A stretch of DNA of 7,250 nucleotides from Desulfohalobiaceae bacterium (GTDB lineage Bacteria; Desulfobacterota; Desulfovibrionia; Desulfovibrionales; Desulfothermaceae), in the NCBI GenBank assembly GCA_021737115.1, contig JAIPER010000182.1, positions 1 through 7,250 on the forward strand, written 5' to 3'. The translations under genes and the position numbers were made by a program. Each line of letters starts with the position of its first letter. Position 1 is the first letter of the stretch. Shown in pieces: positions 1-4,558 of this stretch. The notes under the pieces are model-generated. The model ran no database searches and was not told where the DNA came from. It worked only from the letters and a program-made list of their open reading frames with translations.

Positions 1-415
1 GGAAAAGTTTGAAAAAACCAAGCTGACGCATGGCCTCAAGGCCAAGATGTTCACGCCCCACGGATTTGCCTTTGGATGAAGAGAGACTGCTGACATCAAC
101 CGATTGAAAATCCGGGACATGATATTTTTGTTCGGATTTTTCAGCTACCTGTTGGTTAGCATAGAGTTTTGCATAGTGTTGGGCGAGAGATTCGATTTCC
201 TCATCTGCCGGGAGCAGTCTCAATTGTCCAGTGATGATTTCTTCGATTCGCTTGGCCAAGGCTTTCCATTTGTGTTTCCCCAAATGGAGAGAGCCCAGAT
301 TAAGTATGGTCTCCTGCCTGGGTCCGTTTTTGGTTCGGATCGACTTCACGAGCACGTGCTTATAGTATATCTTACTGGAATTACGGTTTTTATTTTTTAT
401 GGCGCGAATGAACAT
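1..415 (-). CDS. IS1634/IS4-type transposase, N-terminal part (runs off left edge)
   Basis: Reading the minus strand from ATG at 415 gives 138 codons with no stop before the window edge, so only the N-terminus is visible. It begins MFIRAIKNKN and continues with YYKHVLVKSIRTKNGPRQ and ETILNLGSLHLGKHKW. This is the typical start of IS1634-group (IS4 superfamily, DDE) transposases, which open with a short basic beta-rich domain of the form RxxxGPRQxxLxNLG. A later GREHLGLEAMRQLGF segment also fits the family. The catalytic DDE residues would lie beyond position 1 and cannot be checked. An in-frame TGA lies 11 codons upstream of the ATG, which bounds the start to this region. No clear Shine-Dalgarno precedes it. 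Whether the element is intact cannot be told from this window. The plus-strand frame over the same bases is a shadow. Confidence 0.8.
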   Translation of the reverse strand, partial: MFIRAIKNKNRNSSKIYYKHVLVKSIRTKNGPRQETILNLGSLHLGKHKWKALAKRIEEIITGQLRLLPADEEIESLAQHYAKLYANQQVAEKSEQKYHVPDFQSVDVSSLSSSKGKSVGREHLGLEAMRQLGFFKLF

Positions 416-421
416 GGAGTC

Positions 422-449
422 ATGATAGCAGACTCGCGCTGTGTGTCAA
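422..449 (-). promoter_or_regulatory. Candidate sigma-70-type promoter for the transposase
   Basis: On the minus strand TTGACA (449 to 444) and TATCAT (427 to 422) are separated by 16 bp. The predicted transcript start falls about 7 nt after the -10 box, at or next to the transposase ATG (415). If this promoter is real, the message would be leaderless or nearly so, which fits the missing ribosome binding site and the usual weak expression of transposases. The call is motif matching only. Confidence 0.4.
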
Positions 450-469
450 GTAGTCAATTTGATTTATAG

Positions 470-575
470 GTCACTACACTACAAAAAGCACACACTTGCA
501 TTGAATAATTTCAGTACCTTATAGAATCAGTCTAGGTAAATTTTGGCCAAAATTTGTAAAAGTTAGGCAGCCCTA
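470..575. repeat. AT-rich stretch with 18-bp palindrome, probably containing the insertion-sequence end
   Basis: Upstream of the transposase gene lies non-coding AT-rich sequence. It contains a perfect 18-bp palindrome, AAATTTTGGCCAAAATTT (538 to 555), followed by GTAAAAGTTAGGCAGCCC (556 to 573). Read on the minus strand the latter is GGGCTGCCTAACTTTTAC, plausible as the outer end of the element because IS termini often sit about 100 to 150 bp before the transposase start. The other end lies outside the window, so neither the terminal inverted repeat nor a target duplication can be confirmed. No gene is seen between 470 and 731. Confidence 0.35.
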
Positions 576-617
576 GTGTAAACTTGGGTTATGATGCTCT
601 ATGGATTTTTTTATAAA

Positions 618-629
618 AGCAGGCCTGCT
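618..629 (-). terminator. 12-bp palindrome, possible weak terminator
   Basis: AGCAGGCCTGCT is a perfect palindrome, and on the minus strand it is followed by TTTTAT. It lies about 100 bp downstream of the stop codon of the arginase remnant. As RNA it would give only about four base pairs around a GGCC loop, so terminator function is doubtful. Confidence 0.2.
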
Positions 630-731
630 GAAGAAAAGGGATTCTTCACTCGTCCCCGGTTAAATGCGCTTCGCCGAAAGAAATTTTACTCAGGACTGAT
701 TCACGGACTAACCGGTTCACTGACTCACCAC

Positions 732-1199
732 TCACGCACTCCTCGCTTTTTTCGCATTGCAAAGAATCATCGCCCCTATTTCCTTGACCAGCTTGGCTGC
801 GACCATGGCCGTCATGGTATGGTGGTCGCGAAGGGGATTGTATTCGACAATATCCGCTCCCACAATGGAAGCCTTGATTCTGTGGAAGATTGTCAGCACC
901 TCACGGACCGTCAACCCACCGGGCTCGTAGTGTAAAACACCGGGTGCATGGGTCGGATCAAGGGCGTCGAGATCAAAGGAAAGATACACAGTCTCGTCGA
1001 ACTCCGGATAAAAGGTATCCGGATCAAACCAGCGCATCTCGTGGACTTCCACTCCGAACCGTTGAGTCTGCTGCAGTTGATGCTGGTTGAGGGTGCGTAT
1101 ACCGACCTGAACGAGCCGCTTCACCAGCCCCTGCTCCATGATCCGGGCAAAAGGGCAGGCATGGGACAGACGATTGTTGTCCATCTCGTCGTATAAATC
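732..1199 (-). pseudogene. Arginase/agmatinase-family remnant, N-terminal half missing
   Basis: The translated fragment matches the C-terminal part of ureohydrolases, which are binuclear-manganese enzymes hydrolysing arginine or agmatine to urea. Visible marks in order are DLYDE at 1199, LSHACPFARIME, a VQVGIR strand, the metal-ligand motif SFDLDALDP, APGV, EPGGLTVREVL, VGADIVEYNP and a TAMVAAKLVKEI final helix. The mix of EPGGL and GADIVEYNPLRD resembles the plant-type arginase branch more than E. coli SpeB. An ATG occurs at 1184, but homology continues upstream to DLYDE and then stops. A frame stop (TGA at 1220) follows, and none of the three upstream frames shows the missing GGDHS or DAHxD segments. 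The fragment is about 155 residues against roughly 300 for the family. It lacks the first metal-binding His and the DxHxD ligands, so it cannot be an active enzyme. The C-terminus appears complete. Substrate cannot be assigned. Confidence 0.85.
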
Positions 1200-1464
1200 G
1201 CTAATGACTGGTGCATTTCAATTGAATACGGCTGCTGCTGTAGGAAATCAAGACTTGACTGTTGTTTTTTCCCACACATAAGTTAAGCTGAATTCATCCC
1301 GCCTGATCGGGCCTCTGCACTTACTCTATTATCAAACCTTTCGACTGGTTGTTGAATTTTGCGGCACCTGCCTGAAGACGACGTGTTTATCACTCATGCA
1401 AATATATTGAACAACTACCTTGAAATATAATAACTTATATAAACAGCTCCCACCAGCCTGAAAA

Positions 1465-1480
1465 TGGCACAGCCTTTGCA
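1465..1480 (+). promoter_or_regulatory. Sigma-54 (RpoN) promoter
   Basis: TGGCAC-AGCCT-TTGCA matches the -24/-12 consensus TGGCAC(A/G)-N4-TTGC(A/T) at every fixed position, with GG (1466 and 1467) and GC (1478 and 1479) separated by exactly 10 bp. Transcription would begin near 1491, giving a leader of about 127 nt before the ATG at 1618. It is the only strong promoter seen ahead of the gene pair. It implies activation by an ATP-dependent enhancer-binding protein, not encoded in this window. Confidence 0.8.
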
Positions 1481-1502
1481 AATTATGAATAAGCCATGAA
1501 TA

Positions 1503-1605
1503 TACTGATTCAACCTGACTCTGCGTGAAAACAAGATCTCGAGTCAAAGGATCGGTAATTCTTGTCGTAAGCAGTTCTTATCGTAAAACAGAAGTTGAAT
1601 CAGTA
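1503..1605 (+). repeat. 12-bp perfect inverted repeat framing the 5' leader, next to the ribosome binding site
   Basis: TACTGATTCAAC (1503 to 1514) is the exact reverse complement of GTTGAATCAGTA (1594 to 1605). The stem extends by CTG (1515 to 1517) against CAG (1589 to 1591) after a two-base bulge. Both arms lie in the predicted transcript, and the 3' arm ends where the AAAGGAGG ribosome binding site begins. A nested GACTC/GAGTC pair (1517 to 1521 and 1541 to 1545) lies inside. Two readings are possible: a long-range leader stem that influences translation, or a short mobile element, since CTGATTCAAC...GTTGAATCAG is flanked by TA on both sides. Confidence 0.6.
1559..1591 (+). repeat. Tandem 16-bp direct repeat in the leader
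   Basis: TTCTTGTCGTAAGCAG (1559 to 1574) is followed immediately by TTCTTATCGTAAAACAG (1575 to 1591). The first 12 positions agree at 11. It lies inside the inverted-repeat loop, upstream of the ribosome binding site. It could be a duplicated binding site or a chance tandem duplication. Confidence 0.4.
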
Positions 1606-1612
1606 AAGGAGG
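1605..1612 (+). promoter_or_regulatory. Strong Shine-Dalgarno that fixes the start at 1618
   Basis: AAAGGAGG stands five bases before ATG 1618. An in-frame ATG at 1525 has no comparable site and would place 31 non-conserved residues, encoded by the structured leader, in front of the protein. Confidence 0.85.
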
Positions 1613-1617
1613 AATTC

Positions 1618-2613
1618 ATGAATCAGAAGAAGCAGAATTTAGACCAGGCCGGCTACGGCTCATCCTACACCAGGCTCAATAAGGGCCAGGATCAGGGGCA
1701 CCCCGGCATCGACGCCGTCCTCGGCGGTCATGTCTGGCGCATCAAACCCGATGAGCGGGCCAAAGCGGAAAACCCCTGTCTCTGGATGCAGGCCGGAGTG
1801 GTCAAATTCAAGACCTGCACCAACTACTACGACTGCAACACCTGCAAGTACGATCAGGCCATGCACAAGAAGGCGGCTGCCGGCAATCAGGTCAGCTGGC
1901 AGGAGGCCATGCGCAGAAAACCCGACATGCAGCGTATCTGCCGGCACAGCCTGACCAATCGGATTGCCGATCGGATCTGCCCCTATCACTATGAATGCGC
2001 GACCTGTGACTTTGATCAGTATTTTGAAGACGTCCTCAGCCACAAGATCGAGTCCCTTCCCAGAGAGGTTCAGACGGTCCGGGGATTCGATCTGCCCATG
2101 GGCCATTACTTTCACCAGGGCCATACCTGGGCCAGGATCGAGAGCGGCGGACAGATCCGCATCGGGATGGACGATTTTGCCCTGAAAGTCTTTGGGGAAA
2201 TGGACGGTTTTGAGCTCCCTCTGATGGGAAAAGTCCTGGATCACGGCCAAGAGTGCTGGGGCCTGAAACGCAGGGACAATCAAGCCGGTGTCCTTGCTCC
2301 TGTGGACGGGATCATCACCGAAGTCAACCAGGAAATCCGGGAAAATCCAAACCGGGTCAACCAGGACCCCTATGGCTTTGGCTGGCTGTTTCTGGTCCGG
2401 CATCAGGACATCAAAAAGTGCCTCAAGCCGCTGATGGATGACACCCAGGGACTGGATTGGCTGGGCCAGGAAGTCAAGGTTCTGGAATCCATGATCGAGG
2501 AGACCGCCGGTCCTCTGGCTGCCGACGGCGGACTGCTGCAGCCGGACGTCTACGGCAACTGCCCTGATCTCGGCTGGACCAATTTGTCCAAAACATTTCT
2601 AAAAACCGGGTAA
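1618..2613 (+). CDS. Double four-cysteine-module protein with H-protein-like domain (paralogue 1, no lipoyl lysine)
   Basis: This is a 331-residue protein with no signal peptide or membrane segment, so probably cytosolic. Residues 54 to 76 (C54, C67, C73, C76) and 108 to 130 (C108, C121, C127, C130) form two modules with identical C-X12-C-X5-C-X2-C spacing, each followed by a (Y/F)D pair (KYD, DFD). Four cysteines per module suggest a zinc or iron-sulfur site. Residues about 165 to 275 resemble the glycine-cleavage H protein: GHTWARIE, IRIGMDDFA, FELPLMGK, the APVDGIITEVN turn, VNQDPYGFGWLF. The segment from the conserved Gly to AP has the same 25-residue length as in GcvH, which puts Asp220 where the lipoylated lysine should be. 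It cannot therefore act as a normal lipoyl carrier. The tail carries GPLAADGG (298 to 305). Automated pipelines would probably call it GcvH. No T, P or L protein of glycine cleavage is nearby. Its function is not known to me. Confidence 0.85.
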   Translation: MNQKKQNLDQAGYGSSYTRLNKGQDQGHPGIDAVLGGHVWRIKPDERAKAENPCLWMQAGVVKFKTCTNYYDCNTCKYDQAMHKKAAAGNQVSWQEAMRRKPDMQRICRHSLTNRIADRICPYHYECATCDFDQYFEDVLSHKIESLPREVQTVRGFDLPMGHYFHQGHTWARIESGGQIRIGMDDFALKVFGEMDGFELPLMGKVLDHGQECWGLKRRDNQAGVLAPVDGIITEVNQEIRENPNRVNQDPYGFGWLFLVRHQDIKKCLKPLMDDTQGLDWLGQEVKVLESMIEETAGPLAADGGLLQPDVYGNCPDLGWTNLSKTFLKTG

Positions 2614-2619
2614 AGACTC

Positions 2620-3555
2620 ATGGTTATCGAACCGCTCGCTCTGAAGCAGTTTGGTTCCGGCTCCGGCGGGACTCCCTGCATCTGGTCCCAGGCCGGAGTC
2701 GTCAGGCCCAAGCAGTGCCTGAGAGACTACAGCTGTTTTGAATGCCCCTTCAACCGGGCTTTGGAGCGCACAGCCGCCGAGAACAGGCAGGCGGCGGCTA
2801 AAGGCAGACCTTTCCGAGGTCCGCGCGGAAAGATCGAATCCTGGCAGGACAGGCTCTTGAAGAGACCCCAGCTCAAAAGGCCCTGCATCCATTCCCTGAA
2901 ACAGAAGATCGAGTTCCGGCCCTGCAGCAACGACTACAAGTGTCCTGAATGCGAATTCGATCACTTCTTTCAGGATATCTACAGGGTCTATGCCGTGGTC
3001 AATCCGGTCGATCTGCTCGAGGTCAAGGGAGTTCACCTCCCTCAGGGCTACTACCTCCATCTGGGCCATGCCTGGGTCAAAACCGAGGAGGGCTCTCAGG
3101 TGCGCATCGGGCTCGATGATTTTGCCTTGCGCCTGCTGGGCCCCCTGGACCAAATACAGACGCCTCTGATCGGCAAGACCGTGGAGCAGGGCCGGCCCGG
3201 ATTCAGCATTTGGCGGGGCAAGAAAAAGGCCAGGATTCAGGCCCCGGTCAGCGGCGTGGTCACCGAGGTCAACACCAAATTGCAGCAGGAGGCCTCTCTG
3301 GCCAACACCGATCCCTACAGCGAAGGCTGGGTCATGCTCTTATACAGCAAGGACCTGCGCCGGGACCTGCAGAACCTCATGCTCGGGACCGAAACCGGGC
3401 AGTTTCTAAGTCAAGAGGTGGATCAGCTCTTTCAGGTTTTAGAAGAGTACTGCGGTCCCCTGGCCGCGGACGGAGGACAGCTTGGCAGCGACATCAGCGG
3501 TCATCTGCCGGATGCGGCCTGGGAGCGCCTGACCGGACAGTTCCTGCGCACGTAA
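2620..3555 (+). CDS. Double four-cysteine-module protein with H-protein-like domain (paralogue 2, Lys at lipoyl position)
   Basis: This 311-residue protein is a diverged tandem copy of the preceding gene, starting 6 bp after its stop with only a weak ribosome binding site, so the two are probably cotranscribed and translationally coupled. It repeats the whole architecture: module 1 with C20, C33, C39 and C42, module 2 with C89, C102, C108 and C111, both again C-X12-C-X5-C-X2-C. The H-protein-like domain spans about residues 145 to 250 (GHAWVKTEEG, RIGLDDFALRLLG, APVSGVVTEVN, DPYSEGWVMLLY), and the tail GPLAADGG is at 279 to 286. Unlike its partner it has Lys201 at the position aligned with the lipoyl lysine. 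The context is WRGKKKA rather than the usual ESVKAA, so the glutamate three residues before the lysine is absent and lipoylation is uncertain. The N-terminus is shorter, lacking about 34 residues before the first cysteine. Likely a partner of paralogue 1, possibly as a heterodimer (inference). Confidence 0.85.
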   Translation: MVIEPLALKQFGSGSGGTPCIWSQAGVVRPKQCLRDYSCFECPFNRALERTAAENRQAAAKGRPFRGPRGKIESWQDRLLKRPQLKRPCIHSLKQKIEFRPCSNDYKCPECEFDHFFQDIYRVYAVVNPVDLLEVKGVHLPQGYYLHLGHAWVKTEEGSQVRIGLDDFALRLLGPLDQIQTPLIGKTVEQGRPGFSIWRGKKKARIQAPVSGVVTEVNTKLQQEASLANTDPYSEGWVMLLYSKDLRRDLQNLMLGTETGQFLSQEVDQLFQVLEEYCGPLAADGGQLGSDISGHLPDAAWERLTGQFLRT

Positions 3556-3588
3556 AGCTGTGAGGCTTTTGGATCTATAATTTTTTTT
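3554..3588 (+). terminator. Weak candidate terminator between convergent genes
   Basis: Only 32 bp separate the stop codons of the H-like pair and the GrpE-like gene. The segment holds a 5-bp hairpin AAAGC-tgtgag-GCTTT (3554 to 3569) and, 11 bp later, eight T residues (3581 to 3588). The stem is short and not adjacent to the T run, so this is a poor intrinsic terminator. Readthrough into the opposite gene is possible. Confidence 0.25.
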
Positions 3589-4067
3589 CAGGCCTCAGGT
3601 TCATTGTGCACGGTGACCACCTCGGCTTTGCGCAGAACCTGATCGTGCTGCCTATCGATATACCCGGTCTTGAGCACGGAAATGATGGTTTCCTCTTCCT
3701 GATCCGGTGACGCTTGGGTCTCCAGGACCTTGCAGTATTTCATCCGGGCCTTGCCTTCAGGAAATTCGATGGGTTGTATCTGATTCTTCTTCAGCAATCT
3801 GAGCATCTTTTTCTGGATCGAGCGAATATTTTTGGCCAGATACAAAGCCGTCTTATCCATTTGATCCTGTTTCGCCGAAAGCGTTGCCTCGAGTTGTTCA
3901 AAGGCATCCAGGACTTCAAACACATCCTGAAACACAGCTGCCTGCTGTGAGCGATGATGGTCCTTTTGTTGCTGCAGTTCATGCTGCAGCTCAGCAATCC
4001 TTTGTTGAAAATCAACGAAATAGTCCCTGAGGACCGCTTTTTTGTCCTGCATACTTACGGTCGTCAT
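3588..4067 (-). CDS. Short divergent GrpE-like nucleotide exchange factor
   Basis: This 159-residue protein has the GrpE layout. An N-terminal coiled-coil-prone helix runs about 15 to 40 (QQRIAELQHELQQQKDHH). A helix VFEVLDAFEQ (49 to 58) matches the family's LLPVLDNLERA segment. The C-terminal beta domain contains IISVLKTGYID (128 to 138) and VLRKAEVVTVH (144 to 154), the counterpart of GrpE's VVEVLQKGY and RVLRPAMVVV. GrpE releases ADP from Hsp70 (DnaK). It is shorter than E. coli GrpE (197 residues), and the central FDPxxHEAV motif is replaced by FPEGKARMKYCKVLE, so it is not the housekeeping copy. It lies downstream of J-like and TPR genes on the same strand. The ATG at 4067 was chosen because an in-frame stop lies just upstream. 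An ATG at 4052 is an alternative. The ribosome binding site is weak. Confidence 0.7.
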   Translation of the reverse strand: MTTVSMQDKKAVLRDYFVDFQQRIAELQHELQQQKDHHRSQQAAVFQDVFEVLDAFEQLEATLSAKQDQMDKTALYLAKNIRSIQKKMLRLLKKNQIQPIEFPEGKARMKYCKVLETQASPDQEEETIISVLKTGYIDRQHDQVLRKAEVVTVHNEPEA

Positions 4068-4132
4068 AAATTGAGGCTTTCATGAATCGGAAATTCTGGT
4101 AGTCGATACTCTACATTTCGGCATCTTTGCAA
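4064..4132 (-). CDS. Possible 22-codon leader frame coupled to the GrpE-like gene
   Basis: The best Shine-Dalgarno in this gap, GGGAGGA (4144 to 4138), is not near the GrpE-like ATG but 6 nt before a TTG at 4132. From there 22 sense codons (LQRCRNVEYR and on) run to a TGA at 4066 to 4064. That stop overlaps the GrpE-like ATG (4067 to 4065) as ATGA, the standard arrangement for translational coupling. It may be a coupling leader peptide, or chance. It encodes no recognisable domain. Confidence 0.3.
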   Translation of the reverse strand: MQRCRNVEYRLPEFPIHESLNL

Positions 4133-4156
4133 TTTATTCCTCCCGTAAGTATCTAT

Positions 4157-4186
4157 AGTATATATTCAGCAATATTAAACCTTCAA
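4157..4186 (-). promoter_or_regulatory. Candidate internal promoter for the GrpE-like gene
   Basis: On the minus strand TTGAAG (4186 to 4181) and TATACT (4162 to 4157) are separated by 18 bp in AT-rich DNA just after the J-like stop codon. The -35 hexamer lies in a tandem CTTCAAT repeat (plus strand, 4181 to 4194). If active, it would let the GrpE-like gene be expressed apart from the upstream operon. The match is moderate. Confidence 0.35.
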
Positions 4187-4200
4187 TCTTCAATCCTCTA

Positions 4201-4545
4201 CTAGCCCTGTTTTTCATCAAAGACGGTCAATCTCTGCAAATCAAGTACAACATGTCCCCTCGCCTGTATCCGGTCCTTTCCCGATGACTCCTGCCCCCTG
4301 ACTCCCTTTGCCTGCTTCTGTCCCTTTTCCGCATTCACAAAACCAGGCGGCACAGACTCAGCTTCACTGTCCAGGCAATATAAAAAAGCGTGGGCCGCTC
4401 GTTTGACCGGATCCAGTAGTTCTTTCTGGGCCAAAGCGATTTCATGACCTGTATAGCGTCGTTTTCTCAAGGCCAGAGCCGCGGCTTGAACGATCTCCCG
4501 GCTGTCCGCACCCGGTTCTACTTCCAGTATCTTGTAGGGATCCAT
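4201..4545 (-). CDS. Small J-domain-like protein without HPD
   Basis: The 114-residue protein opens MDPYKILEVEPGADSREI, the classic helix I and loop opening of J domains (compare DYYEILGVSRDAS). It continues through a helix II-like AAALALRKRRY and ends the domain with IALAQKELLDPVKRAAHAFL (about residues 37 to 56), matching helix III ('A...L.d..kR..y'). The region where J proteins carry His-Pro-Asp reads RRYTGHEIA, so the tripeptide that stimulates Hsp70 ATPase is missing. Residues after about 60 are polar, low in complexity and probably disordered. J proteins recruit clients to Hsp70. Without HPD, a binding or regulatory role is more likely (inference). The ATG at 4545 is preferred because it starts the domain exactly, although it lacks a clear ribosome binding site. 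A GTG at 4617 would add 24 unlike residues and overlap the TPR gene. The gap to the TPR stop is 13 bp. Confidence 0.65.
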   Translation of the reverse strand: MDPYKILEVEPGADSREIVQAAALALRKRRYTGHEIALAQKELLDPVKRAAHAFLYCLDSEAESVPPGFVNAEKGQKQAKGVRGQESSGKDRIQARGHVVLDLQRLTVFDEKQG

Positions 4546-4558
4546 ATGTAATTTCAAT

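Larger units (their letters stand above)
1200..1617 (+). other. Non-coding regulatory region before the cysteine/H-like gene pair
   Basis: This stretch of about 420 bp holds no convincing gene. From left to right it contains the breakpoint of the arginase remnant, an imperfect palindrome around 1300 to 1313 (CCTGATCGGG), a near match to the IHF consensus at 1330 to 1342 (TATCAA-N4-TT, last base mismatched), a strongly AT-rich segment about 1395 to 1445, the sigma-54 promoter and a structured 5' leader. A short minus-strand open frame at 1332 to 1547 has no recognisable protein content. Sigma-54 promoters need an upstream activator site. The CCTGATCGGG dyad, about 155 bp upstream, is at a suitable distance but is unproven. 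Confidence 0.6.

Noticed and set aside
104..469. Plus-strand 121-codon hydrophobic frame at the left end
   Set aside because: It is opposite the transposase N-terminus, which has family motifs. Apparent hydrophobicity comes from complementing Lys- and Asn-rich codons.
591..1196. Plus-strand frames across the arginase remnant (591-935, 890-1090, 948-1196)
   Set aside because: The minus strand carries unmistakable ureohydrolase motifs, and these frames are its complement.
1332..1547. Minus-strand 71-codon frame in the regulatory region
   Set aside because: It overlaps the sigma-54 promoter and leader and has no recognisable protein features.
1525..1617. Upstream ATG start for paralogue 1
   Set aside because: It has no ribosome binding site, and the extra residues are encoded by the structured leader, whereas ATG 1618 follows AAAGGAGG.
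1491..1617. Glycine riboswitch in the leader
   Set aside because: The leader has an inverted repeat, but I see no tandem aptamer cores of the glycine class.
1660..2403. Long minus-strand open frame (247 codons) opposite paralogue 1
   Set aside because: It is the antisense of a gene with clear domains, a strong ribosome binding site and a paralogue. Its translation is Ala/Gly/Val/Asp-rich with no recognisable motif.
2599..3153. Minus-strand open frame (184 codons) opposite paralogue 2
   Set aside because: Antisense shadow of the cysteine/H-like gene, with no domain and no convincing start signal.
1618..3555. Calling these genes gcvH of the glycine cleavage system
   Set aside because: The N-terminal cysteine modules, the missing lipoyl lysine in the first copy, the altered context in the second and the absence of gcvT/gcvP neighbours all argue against it.
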